Assembly (NCBI GenBank): GCA_948471335.1
Contig: CAOKRZ010000006.1
Location: 1-23,343, forward strand
Origin: an uncultured Christensenella sp.
Lineage (GTDB): Bacteria; Bacillota; Clostridia; Christensenellales; UBA1242
DNA length: 23,343 nucleotides
Reading direction: 5' to 3'
Of the stretch, positions 7,416 to 14,807 are shown piece by piece (the stretch's first letter is position 1; each line of letters opens with the position of its first letter). The notes beneath the pieces are model-generated. The model made no database searches and was not told where the DNA came from. It worked only from the letters and a program-made list of their open reading frames with translations. Made by a program: the position numbers and the translations under genes.

Positions 7416-10001
7416 TTGAAAAAAAAGACATTTAAAATCTTTTGGGGAATTTTGGCAACGGTTTTGATTGCAGCTGCAGTCACTTGCGCAATCGTTTTCT
7501 CTCTTCCTAAAAAAGAGAAAGATCCAGCAAACTTTGACAGGTCAAACTTTTTGCTTACTAAACCTGTAAACAATGATGCTTGGATTGATAGTGGAAACTT
7601 CACAACAAAAATTGATGGAAAAAATATTTCAGGAAATGGAACTGAGAAAAGTCCATATAAAATTTACACTGCAGAAGGTCTTTCATATTTTGCGCATTTG
7701 ACAAATAACGAAACTTCAACAGTTTCTATTTTGAGCGGAACTTACATCGAGCTTGCAAATGATATTGATTTGTCAGCGCATTATTGGACGCCTATTGCTG
7801 CAAATCCAACAAACGACACTGGATATTTCTATGGAAACTTTGACGGAAAGGGACACAAGATTTATGGTATGTTTATGAAAGAGTCTGTTTATAGCGGACT
7901 TATTGGCTATGCAAAAGGTTCAACTATAAAAAATCTTTCAGTTATGAATGGAAATTTTACATCAAATTCGTTGCTTTCAAGCTGCATAGGTGGAATTGTA
8001 GGTATGCTTGAAAACGGAACAATTTCTTCTTGCAACAATTATGTGCAAATAGAAGGCGCAAGCGGATATATCGGAGGCATTGCTGGAAGAATAAAGAGTT
8101 CTAAAATTGAAAACTCAATAAATTATGCAAATGTTAAAGGAAGCCTTATCGGCGGGCTTGTAGGGCAAGCTGAAGGAATAGTTGAAATTTCTTCTTCTGT
8201 AAATACTGGTGTTTTAACTGTTGATTCTATTAGGACAGTCGGTGGATTGATCGGAAAAGTAGAAAGAACAGAAACTGGAAAAACAGTTATTAGAAATTCT
8301 GCTAACCTTGGGCAGATGTCAAACTCTGTTGCAGGTGGACTTATTGGTTCAACAGATGAAAATCTTGAAATTTCTCAGTCTTACAGCATAAATGCAGGCG
8401 TGCCAATCTGCAATGTTTCATACAATAAAGATTCAACGCTTAAACTTGTTGATGTGGCGAACTTATCTTCTGTGTCTGACAAAAAAGCTGTTTTGAACTT
8501 AAGTGTGACAGCAGATGCAAAAGTTCAACCAGAAATCATTTCATGCTATAGCTTATATGACAATGACAAGGCGTCAAATGTTATTTCAACTGGTTTTAAA
8601 AAGAAAGAAAACTTAAGCGCAGGATTTTTGGATGGAAAATTTATGACAAGCGAAAATTGGTCAAGCGTTTCAGCATGGTCAAGTTTCAGAATATCTGCTT
8701 CACATTATCCAATGCCACTTAACAGCCTTGCAAACAGCTGGAATTATTTTTCAGCAAAACCAGAAGGTGACGGAAGCGAAAATTCGCCTTTCCTTATAAA
8801 ATCTGCAGGCAACCTTGGATACATCTCTGGAATGCAAAAACTAAACAGTGAGTTTGCGACCGGCAAGTTTTTCAAAGTTGTAAATGATATTGACTTGGCA
8901 GGGCATGAATTCGAGCCTATACAAAATTTCAAAGGCTATCTTGATGGAACAGGAAAAACAATTTCAAATATGAAAATTGTGAAATTGAATGAAAGTTCTA
9001 ACGTTGGTTTTATCAGTGAAGTTAGTGGCAACGCATTAATAAAAAATGTTAGCATAAATGACGTTGATATCACCGGCAGAACAAGCGTTGGCGCTCTTGT
9101 TGTCGGCACTGGCAGTGGAGCTGAAAATATTGTCATTGAAAACTGCAAAGTGAGTGGAAATATAATTTCATCAGAAGCAATAAATGCCATTTATAGTGGA
9201 TATGTAGGTGGAATTATTGGAAGCGCAAAAAACTGTATTTCTCTGAAAATTGAAAATTGCTCTGCGAATGTGAATATCACTTCATGTGGTCTTTCTACTG
9301 CATATCGTTATGCAGGCGGAATCGTTGGCTATGCTGATGGAATCGTCTTGGATTCAGAAAAGAAAGGTGGAGTTTCAGTTTTTTCTTGTGAAACGAGTGG
9401 AAAAATTAAAACAACAAAGACTGCAGGTGGAATTGTTGGAGGCGCTAGTTCTTGCGATTTAAAAATTGAAAAATGTTTTTCAAGTGTTGAAATTGAAGGG
9501 AAGGATCTCATAGGCGGGCTTGTTGGTCAACTTCAAGCTAATGGCGATGACTTAGACATAAGCACTGAAATTGTCAACAATGTGGTTAAGACAAAAATAA
9601 CAACAACTGCGACTGTAAATGTAGCATCGCTTGTTGGAAATATTGGCACAAATATATCAAATGCAAACCTTAAAAACAATGTTGCAATTGCTGAGATAAA
9701 CCTTGAAAGCAGAAAGAACTTTGCTTTAGGTGAACTTTTCCTTGGTGGAGATAATGTTGACATTGAAGGGTCTTATGCACATATAAAATTTATTGATAAA
9801 GATGGCCTTTTCAGTGAAGTTAAAAAGATCTATTTGAAAGATGGATCAAAAACGGAAGAAATCTTTGATGATTATTTCGCTTTTGACAAAATCGGTGGTC
9901 TCCCAGCGCCTGATGGGATAATCGGACAAGGCGGAAAACTTGTTGATGTTTTGCAAGAGCTTATTGCAAAAGGATACAGGCAAGTTTTGATAAACGAATA
10001 A
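7416..10001 (+). CDS. Secreted or membrane-anchored GLUG-repeat protein
   Basis: Protein of 861 aa, function unknown. Residues 1-30 are a Lys-rich start plus a hydrophobic helix (ILATVLIAAAVTCAIVFSL), a signal anchor or signal peptide; the rest is exported. It then consists of short beta-strand repeats with the GLUG pattern (IGGIVGMLENGTISSC, IGGIAG, IGGLVGQAEG, AGGIVGYADG, IGGLVGQLQ), expected to stack into a right-handed beta-helix. Two large halves begin alike: NGTEKSPYKIYTAEGLSY with NDIDLS (about 74-119) and DGSENSPFLIKSAGNLGY with NDIDLA (about 452-495). No LPxTG, SLH or other wall-binding motif is seen at the C-terminus. The start is TTG at 7416, set by GGAGG at 7405-7409; no ATG occurs near. 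It is single, between its own promoter and terminator. Adhesin or surface roles are guesses from similar proteins. Confidence 0.8.
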   Translation: MKKKTFKIFWGILATVLIAAAVTCAIVFSLPKKEKDPANFDRSNFLLTKPVNNDAWIDSGNFTTKIDGKNISGNGTEKSPYKIYTAEGLSYFAHLTNNETSTVSILSGTYIELANDIDLSAHYWTPIAANPTNDTGYFYGNFDGKGHKIYGMFMKESVYSGLIGYAKGSTIKNLSVMNGNFTSNSLLSSCIGGIVGMLENGTISSCNNYVQIEGASGYIGGIAGRIKSSKIENSINYANVKGSLIGGLVGQAEGIVEISSSVNTGVLTVDSIRTVGGLIGKVERTETGKTVIRNSANLGQMSNSVAGGLIGSTDENLEISQSYSINAGVPICNVSYNKDSTLKLVDVANLSSVSDKKAVLNLSVTADAKVQPEIISCYSLYDNDKASNVISTGFKKKENLSAGFLDGKFMTSENWSSVSAWSSFRISASHYPMPLNSLANSWNYFSAKPEGDGSENSPFLIKSAGNLGYISGMQKLNSEFATGKFFKVVNDIDLAGHEFEPIQNFKGYLDGTGKTISNMKIVKLNESSNVGFISEVSGNALIKNVSINDVDITGRTSVGALVVGTGSGAENIVIENCKVSGNIISSEAINAIYSGYVGGIIGSAKNCISLKIENCSANVNITSCGLSTAYRYAGGIVGYADGIVLDSEKKGGVSVFSCETSGKIKTTKTAGGIVGGASSCDLKIEKCFSSVEIEGKDLIGGLVGQLQANGDDLDISTEIVNNVVKTKITTTATVNVASLVGNIGTNISNANLKNNVAIAEINLESRKNFALGELFLGGDNVDIEGSYAHIKFIDKDGLFSEVKKIYLKDGSKTEEIFDDYFAFDKIGGLPAPDGIIGQGGKLVDVLQELIAKGYRQVLINE

Positions 10002-10025
10002 AAAATAGCCAAAATGGCTATTTTT
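10001..10025 (+). terminator. Bidirectional terminator between convergent genes
   Basis: Stem TAGCCA / TGGCTA (10006-10011 and 10015-10020) with an AAA loop, extended by A5 on the left and T5+ on the right. It is symmetrical, so it serves the GLUG gene on + and the membrane-protein gene ending at 10049 on -. Confidence 0.87.
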
Positions 10026-10048
10026 TTGTTTAGGGTTGTGTATTGCTT

Positions 10049-10855
10049 TTACAGAATTTCACTTTTTGTTTTGACGTTATAGCGCGGATTTGTGTAAGAA
10101 ATGATTGCGCAGATTAAAAGCAACGATGCGACTATGCAATAATAAATGCTTGGCCTTATTATAAGGCTTGATAAAAAGAGGATGAGGGCGGAGAAAATGT
10201 AGCCCTTTGCTCTTGCACGATTGAACGAGAATGCAACAAGCTCTTTGAAAGCAAGCTTTTTATCTTTTTTGTACTTAAGTGTTTTTTCTGGAAAGAAATT
10301 GTACTCTTTATATAGAGAAGAGTAGGTTGAAAATTTGTCAAGAAGCAAAATATTTACATCAAAATTTTTCGCAAAAGAGGAAGTGCTTTTTTCAATTTCG
10401 CCGCAAGGGATAACAATTTTTTCAGCTTTTTCTTTTTGACAATTGCTGACAATTTGCGCAAGGTCATTTTGGTTTATTGGCATAAAGCTTAAAAATGGAT
10501 AGAGAATAACTTTGCCATTTTCTCCATGATCGATGAGGATGTAGTTTTTCTTTTTTGAGACGTTTTCATGCTTTGACTTTGCCAAGTCAAAGAAAAAATC
10601 AAGAGATTTATTTTGTGTGGCGATAGATAAAAACAAATCTTCAGCTTCTTCTTTTTCTTGAACTTTAAGCTGCTTTTTTGTGCTGAGTTTACGAGAAATA
10701 AACCGTGTGAAAATATCTATCGCTGCGGTTATAAAAACAGAAAGCAAAATAGAAAGCCAAAGTTCTTTTATGAAATATCTTGCCCAAATAAAGACTGCAA
10801 AAAATATTAACAGAATTTTCAAGGCAATTTGCAAAACAAACAAAATTTTCTTCAT
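10049..10855 (-). CDS. Membrane protein with possible degenerate Mrr-like domain
   Basis: Protein of 268 aa that I do not recognise as a named gene. Two membrane helices at the N-terminus (about 4-26 and 31-50) and two at the C-terminus (about 219-235 and 237-254) flank a soluble core (55-215). The core pattern (a beta strand YILIDHGENGKVILYPF, a helix NDLAQIVSNCQKEKAEK, a strand IVIPC, then SFAKNFDVNILLLDKF) resembles the second half of Mrr-type PD-(D/E)xK domains, in which a 'fs..A..fA....i.LiD' segment follows the active site; the catalytic QxK-type motif is absent, so it would not cut DNA. That reading is inference from pattern only. There is no clear ribosome binding site before the ATG. 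It is convergent with the GLUG gene and divergent from rsfS. Confidence 0.7.
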   Translation of the reverse strand: MKKILFVLQIALKILLIFFAVFIWARYFIKELWLSILLSVFITAAIDIFTRFISRKLSTKKQLKVQEKEEAEDLFLSIATQNKSLDFFFDLAKSKHENVSKKKNYILIDHGENGKVILYPFLSFMPINQNDLAQIVSNCQKEKAEKIVIPCGEIEKSTSSFAKNFDVNILLLDKFSTYSSLYKEYNFFPEKTLKYKKDKKLAFKELVAFSFNRARAKGYIFSALILFLSSLIIRPSIYYCIVASLLLICAIISYTNPRYNVKTKSEIL

Positions 10856-10897
10856 GCAGAAAGTTTTGCCAAAAAGTTTGAAATTTAGTCAAATAAA

Positions 10898-10926
10898 TTG
10901 ACATAAAATTTTTTTTAATATATTAT
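10898..10926 (+). promoter_or_regulatory. Promoter of rsfS
   Basis: TTGACA (10898-10903), exactly 17 nt of AT-rich spacer, TATTAT (10921-10926). Near-consensus sigma-A-type promoter, 20 nt before the rsfS start codon. Confidence 0.75.
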
Positions 10927-10945
10927 TTTTTAGTAGAGAGGAAAC

Positions 10946-11290
10946 ATGGAAGAAAAAGTTGGGAAAATTGTTGAGTTTTTGGATTCAAAGAAGTTGAAAG
11001 ACATCTCTGTATATAATCTTGAAGGAGAGAAACGGCTTACAAAATGTATTGTCATTGCGACAAGTCCAAATTTTGTTGAAAATAAAAAAATGGCGCAGGA
11101 GCTTGCTGAATTTTTTGGGCTTGAAAAAATGCCAGAAGGTTTTAACAAAGGCGAGTGGATCATTTATGATCTTGATGAAATTGTTGTTCACTCTTTTATT
11201 CCTGCAGCGCGTGAAAAATACAATCTTGATAAATTATGGCAAAACAGAAAAGTTAATGATTTTAAACAAAGTAAAAAATCTAAAAAATAA
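10946..11290 (+). CDS. rsfS: Ribosome silencing factor RsfS (Iojap family)
   Basis: Protein of 114 aa that in other bacteria binds L14 on the 50S subunit and blocks joining with 30S during nutrient shortage. The family core is plain: DISVYNL near the N-terminus, CIVIATSPNFVENKKMAQEL (normally 'viatg.s..h..aia..i'), GEWIIYDLDEIVVHSF and the ending REKYNLDKLW. The last ~17 residues are a Lys/Ser-rich tail. GAGAGG at 10936-10941 is the ribosome binding site. In many Clostridia this gene ends a cluster obg-yhbY-nadD-yqeK-rsfS; here obg and yhbY are upstream but nadD and yqeK are not in the interval. Its end overlaps its terminator. Confidence 0.95.
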   Translation: MEEKVGKIVEFLDSKKLKDISVYNLEGEKRLTKCIVIATSPNFVENKKMAQELAEFFGLEKMPEGFNKGEWIIYDLDEIVVHSFIPAAREKYNLDKLWQNRKVNDFKQSKKSKK

Positions 11291-11312
11291 GGTTTTTACT
11301 TTGTTTTTTTTT
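11264..11312 (+). terminator. Terminator of rsfS overlapping the coding end
   Basis: A 14-bp AT-rich stem (11264-11277 and 11293-11306) with a 15-nt loop that contains the rsfS stop codon, followed by a run of T to 11312. The left arm is coding sequence for the Lys-rich tail. Confidence 0.75.
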
Positions 11313-11346
11313 AAGATTATGCTAATATTAAATCATGGAGCGATAA

Positions 11347-11769
11347 ATGATTAAGATTTGTTTCGTTTGCACTGGCAATACTTGCCGCTCAATCATGGCT
11401 GAAAGGCTTGCGAAGAAAAAAGCCAAGTCAATTTCAAATGCGCAATTTCAATTTTCGTCAAAAGGGTTAAACGCAAAAGGTGATAATATCACTGAGAACG
11501 CGAAAATTGTGCTTAAAGAGAAAAAAGCACTTTCGTCAAATCGAAAAAGCATTCAGCTTAAAAAGATTGATCCAAAAATCTTATATGTCACAATGACGCA
11601 ACGGCAGAAAGAAAGCCTAAAAAATGCAAAAGCGATTTCCTTTGCGGATCTAATGGGCATAGATATTGCAGATCCATATGGGCAAGACATTGAGGCTTAT
11701 CGCAAAACAGCCGAAGAAATTGAAAAGGGTATTGACATCCTTTTAAACAAAATTATAAGTTGGAGATGA
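11347..11769 (+). CDS. ywlE: Low-molecular-weight phosphatase, probably arginine phosphatase (YwlE-like)
   Basis: Protein of 140 aa with the LMW phosphatase P-loop VCTGNTCRS (C8, R14, S15) at the N-terminus and the general acid Asp in ADPYG (D109). Thr at the fifth loop position (T12, CxGNTC) is the residue that in Bacillus YwlE goes with phospho-arginine rather than phospho-tyrosine specificity. The following rpiB is also the neighbour in Bacillus (ywlE-ywlF), which supports the orthology. No McsB arginine kinase is in the window. GGAG at 11337-11340 precedes the ATG by 6 nt; no strong promoter is obvious between the rsfS terminator and this start (a TATGCT at 11318 is the best -10 candidate). 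First gene of a run continuing to 14704. Confidence 0.85.
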   Translation: MIKICFVCTGNTCRSIMAERLAKKKAKSISNAQFQFSSKGLNAKGDNITENAKIVLKEKKALSSNRKSIQLKKIDPKILYVTMTQRQKESLKNAKAISFADLMGIDIADPYGQDIEAYRKTAEEIEKGIDILLNKIISWR

Positions 11770-11773
11770 ATAT

Positions 11774-12196
11774 ATGATAATATTAGCAAGTGATCACGCA
11801 GGATATCTTCTTAAAGAAGAAGTTAAAAAATTCTTGAATAAGGAAAACATTATTGCAATTGATGTTGGCTGCTATAGCCGCGAGCAACTCGATGATTTTC
11901 CTGATTTTGCAAAGGCAGCAAACGCCAAAGTGGCAGAAGACCCTCGCAATGTGGGAATATATATTTGCGGAACTGGAATTGGTATGTCAATGGCCGCAAA
12001 CCGCAATCCAAAAATTCGCGCAGCGCTTTGCGAATCTGTGAAGTTTGCGCAGCTTTCTCGCGCGCACAATGATGCAAATGTTTTGTGTCTTCCAGGAAGA
12101 TTTATGAAGTCTAGAAAGGCTATCAGAATTATTAAAACATTTTTGACCACTGATTTTGAAGGTGGAAGATATGCAAGAAGGCTGAAAAAATTATAG
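11774..12196 (+). CDS. rpiB: Ribose-5-phosphate isomerase B
   Basis: Interconverts ribose 5-phosphate and ribulose 5-phosphate in the pentose phosphate pathway, 140 aa. Signatures: ASDHAGYLLKEEV at the start, the catalytic Cys in ICGTGIGMSMAANR (C65), RAALCES, and SRAHNDANVLCLPGR with the phosphate-binding His (H98). It starts 4 nt after the phosphatase stop; GGAG lies in the end of that gene. Its TAG stop overlaps the ribosome binding site of the next gene. LacAB-type galactose-6-phosphate isomerases share the fold, but the GTGIGMSMAAN loop and lone copy favour RpiB. Confidence 0.95.
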   Translation: MIILASDHAGYLLKEEVKKFLNKENIIAIDVGCYSREQLDDFPDFAKAANAKVAEDPRNVGIYICGTGIGMSMAANRNPKIRAALCESVKFAQLSRAHNDANVLCLPGRFMKSRKAIRIIKTFLTTDFEGGRYARRLKKL

Positions 12197-12204
12197 GAGG
12201 GAAT

Positions 12205-13008
12205 ATGACAAATCTCATTATTCCAATAAACGCAAATGTTGAAGATTACATTTCGGGGATAAACAAAATTGCGCTTAATGGCAACGCTCAAATCTATGTC
12301 GGAATAACAAAAAGTCTTAGAGACAAGCTTGACATAAATATGCCAAATGTTGACATCACAGTTTTTGAAGACGGAAGCAATAAAGAAGGGATGATAAATA
12401 GTATGCAAAACTTTTTGACTGCAGGAAAGCTTATTGTTTGCAGAAGGCCAATAAGTTTTGAGGAATTCTCTCAGTTTGAAAAATCACGCAGTCAGATAAC
12501 TTATTGCAAAGAAAGCCCTTGCAACAAGATTGTTGGGTGGATCAGACAGTTATGGCAAATTGTGGCTAAAGCTGTGTTCGGCGTAAAAACTTATCAAGGG
12601 GATCACTCTCTTATCTGTTTTAATGAGGATATGTGTGAGCTTCTTTCAGAGGCTGAAAACTTCTCATTTTCGACAAGAGTGGACAGATGGAAAGGTGTGA
12701 CTCAAAATGTTATTGAAGCAAAAGCTGCACCAGCAAAAGCTGAACTGAATAGAAAGAATACTGCTATGCTTAGTCTTGCAATAGCCGTTCCAATCGTTTT
12801 GGCTGTGGTGCTTACAACTTGCCTTGCACTGATGACAAAAGTTTCAGTTATTGGCGGGCTTTTCCTTGCATGCTTTGATGCTCTTTGTCTTGGAGCCGCT
12901 TTCTTTTCAACTTTAATCCTTATATTTAACATGAAAATTGGACAAAAAAATTTTAATAAGGCGAAGATGATTGTTTCTGAGAATGGAGGGGAAAATGAAA
13001 AAGGTTAA
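12205..13008 (+). CDS. Membrane protein resembling a degenerate GtrB-type glycosyltransferase
   Basis: Protein of 267 aa without a recognised name. An N-terminal soluble part (1-180) is followed by two membrane helices (about 188-209 and 217-242) and a short tail, the layout of polyprenol-phosphate glycosyltransferases (GtrB/DPM1). The stretch CNKIVGWIRQLWQIVAKAVF (106-125), then GVKTYQGDHSLICFNEDM and FSFSTRVDRWKG, matches in order the segment of those enzymes where 'R...LFGl...D.q.Gf..f' and 'F..El' occur. The nucleotide-binding DxD expected near the middle is missing (AGKLIVCRRP sits there), so catalysis is doubtful. This is inference from pattern. AGGAGGG at 12195-12201 is a strong ribosome binding site. 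It overlaps the start of gap by 14 nt, so the two are translationally linked. Confidence 0.75.
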   Translation: MTNLIIPINANVEDYISGINKIALNGNAQIYVGITKSLRDKLDINMPNVDITVFEDGSNKEGMINSMQNFLTAGKLIVCRRPISFEEFSQFEKSRSQITYCKESPCNKIVGWIRQLWQIVAKAVFGVKTYQGDHSLICFNEDMCELLSEAENFSFSTRVDRWKGVTQNVIEAKAAPAKAELNRKNTAMLSLAIAVPIVLAVVLTTCLALMTKVSVIGGLFLACFDALCLGAAFFSTLILIFNMKIGQKNFNKAKMIVSENGGENEKG

Positions 13009-13996
13009 AATTGGAATCAATGGTTTTGGAAGGATTGGAAGGCTTATTTTAAGAGTCTGCTCAAAACGAGACGATGTTGTTGTCGTTGCAGTTAATGATC
13101 CGTTCATTGACCTTGAATATGGCGAATATCTTTTAAACTATGACACAATTCATGGCAAGTTTGACGGGAAAACAAATGTCAAAAATGGCAAGCTGTATGT
13201 CAATGGAAAGGCTATCTCTTTCTTTGCTGAGAAAGAACCTAAGTCTATTCCTTGGGCAAGTTGCGGGGTTGATGTTGTTATTGAAGCAACTGGCAAGTTC
13301 ACCAAATATGAAGATGCTGTTATGCACATTGAAGCAGGCGCGAAGAAGGTTATTGTCTCTGCTCCTGGCAAAAATATGCCTATGTTTGTTATGGGCGTAA
13401 ACAACAATGAATATAAAGGTGAAAGTGTTGTATCGAATGCATCTTGCACAACAAATTGTCTTGCTCCACTTGCAAAAGTGATCAATGACAACTTTGGAAT
13501 TGAAGAAGGTCTTATGACAACTGTGCATTCAACAACAGCGACTCAGCTTACAGTTGACGGCGCTTCTAAGAAGGACTGGAGAGGTGGAAGAGCTGCTTCA
13601 TACAACATTATTCCATCTTCAACAGGTGCTGCGAAAGCGGTTGGGGAAGTGATCCCAGCACTTAAAGGAAAGCTTACCGGAATGAGTATGCGTGTGCCAA
13701 CGCTTAATGTTTCTGTGGTTGACCTTACTGTCAGACTTTCAAAACCTGCGACATATGAACAAATTGTTAAAGCTGTCAAAAAAGCTGCAAGCGGAGAAAT
13801 GGCGGGGGTTCTTGGCTGGACTGATAAGCCGGTTGTTTCAAGCGACTTTATTGGAGAGTCAAACACTTGCGTTTTTGACGTGAATGCAGGGATTATGATC
13901 AGCCCAACTTTTGTTAAACTTGTTGCTTGGTATGACAACGAATGGGGATACTCAAACAAGACTGTTGACCTTGCATGGCAAATCTGTCAAAAATAG
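12995..13996 (+). CDS. gap: Glyceraldehyde-3-phosphate dehydrogenase
   Basis: Glycolytic enzyme, 333 aa, full length. NAD-binding motif INGFGRIGR (8-16), the NAD-preferring Asp in AVNDPF (D35), catalytic Cys in SNASCTTNCLAPL (C151), catalytic His in TTVHSTTATQ (H178), and the C-terminal WYDNEWGYSNK. Start chosen at ATG 12995, with GGAGGG at 12985-12990; a longer in-frame version from 12971 would place extra residues before the invariant beta strand. It begins inside the preceding membrane-protein gene. Unusually for a glycolytic gene it is not followed by pgk or tpiA, but by two small membrane proteins. Confidence 0.98.
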   Translation: MKKVKIGINGFGRIGRLILRVCSKRDDVVVVAVNDPFIDLEYGEYLLNYDTIHGKFDGKTNVKNGKLYVNGKAISFFAEKEPKSIPWASCGVDVVIEATGKFTKYEDAVMHIEAGAKKVIVSAPGKNMPMFVMGVNNNEYKGESVVSNASCTTNCLAPLAKVINDNFGIEEGLMTTVHSTTATQLTVDGASKKDWRGGRAASYNIIPSSTGAAKAVGEVIPALKGKLTGMSMRVPTLNVSVVDLTVRLSKPATYEQIVKAVKKAASGEMAGVLGWTDKPVVSSDFIGESNTCVFDVNAGIMISPTFVKLVAWYDNEWGYSNKTVDLAWQICQK

Positions 13997-14004
13997 GAGA
14001 TTTC

Positions 14005-14325
14005 ATGGAAGAAAAAGAACTTAAAAAAATTGAAAGCGCATCCTCAAAGCCAAAGCAAAAATCTCTTGCGGCAAACAAGATCCTTTCTTTTTGCGCGTAT
14101 ATTGGGATTGCTTGCATTGCGATCGCGCTTCTTCTCTCTGCATGCTTTAAAGGCAACACCAATGTTGAAAATGTTTTTCGTTCAATCGGTGAAGTGATTG
14201 CATATATTCTTGCAATGATTCTGGCTTTTTATTGGGTGAGAAGTCGCAAACATATTGCTTGGCTTGTGTGTTATATCATCTTTGTTGTGACCATCGTTGT
14301 GCTGTATATTCTTGTTGTGATTTAA
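14005..14325 (+). CDS. Small membrane protein, unknown function
   Basis: Protein of 106 aa with a charged N-terminal 24 residues (rich in E and K) and three predicted membrane helices (about 26-47, 61-78 and 83-106). No known motif recognised. Start ATG 14005 is set by AGGAG at 13995-13999; a start at 13975 inside gap lacks one. It lies 8 nt after gap and 4 nt before the next membrane-protein gene, so it belongs to the same transcript. Confidence 0.75.
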   Translation: MEEKELKKIESASSKPKQKSLAANKILSFCAYIGIACIAIALLLSACFKGNTNVENVFRSIGEVIAYILAMILAFYWVRSRKHIAWLVCYIIFVVTIVVLYILVVI

Positions 14326-14329
14326 AAAT

Positions 14330-14704
14330 ATGAAAAGAAAATGGATTATTTTAACAATCTTACTTGCGCCGGCAATTTTATTTGCGCTTTTAAAAGATAC
14401 TTTTGGCGCAAGTATTTATATTTCGCTTTCTTTCGTGATCGCTTTTTGTGGATATTTCATTTTTGAAACAATACTTGAGTATTTAAAAGATTTTCATTTT
14501 GGCATTGAAGAAAGTTTTGACTTGTATATTGCACAGCTCATCAACTCTTCAAATTTGACAAGCGAGGATGTCGAAAAGGGAAGAGATGCGATTTTTAAGA
14601 AGTTTAAAAAGTCTCTTTTGAAAGATAAACTTATTGAAATATTCAAAATTGTTTTTGCTTTTTTAATATTAGTTGTGTCAATAGTGCTTTTATTTCGACA
14701 ATAA
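14330..14704 (+). CDS. Small membrane protein, unknown function
   Basis: Protein of 124 aa with membrane helices at about 4-20, 29-45 and 104-122, and between the second and third a charged, helical cytoplasmic-type segment (50-103). No family recognised. It has no good ribosome binding site and starts 4 nt after the preceding stop, suggesting translation by reinitiation. It closes the run that began at 11347. Confidence 0.7.
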   Translation: MKRKWIILTILLAPAILFALLKDTFGASIYISLSFVIAFCGYFIFETILEYLKDFHFGIEESFDLYIAQLINSSNLTSEDVEKGRDAIFKKFKKSLLKDKLIEIFKIVFAFLILVVSIVLLFRQ

Positions 14705-14711
14705 GAAATGG

Positions 14712-14745
14712 AATGTGTCAATTTTTATTGGCACATTATTTGTTT
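14712..14745 (+). terminator. Terminator of the ywlE-to-14704 run
   Basis: 10-bp stem AATGTGTCAA / TTGGCACATT (14712-14721 and 14728-14737, one G-T pair) with a 6-nt T-rich loop, followed by an interrupted T run. Confidence 0.65.
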
Positions 14746-14749
14746 TTGC

Positions 14750-14778
14750 TTGCTTTAAGAGCGAGAATATGATAAAAT
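14750..14778 (+). promoter_or_regulatory. Extended -10 promoter of tig-clpP-clpX
   Basis: TTGCTT (14750-14755), 17 nt, TAAAAT (14773-14778) with TG at 14770-14771, one base before the -10, as in extended -10 promoters. It is followed by a 30-nt leader to the tig ATG. No CIRCE or CtsR repeat is visible here. Confidence 0.55.
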
Positions 14779-14807
14779 TTTAGAGTCGAAAAAAGGAGAA
14801 AAATAAA

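Noticed and set aside
7473..7487. Possible lipoprotein box (AVTC) in the GLUG protein
   Set aside because: The residue before Cys is Thr, not Gly, Ala or Ser, and the Cys lies deep in the hydrophobic helix.
12971..12994. Longer GAPDH starting at 12971
   Set aside because: GGAGGG lies 4 nt before ATG 12995 and family proteins start right before the KIGINGFGRIGR strand.
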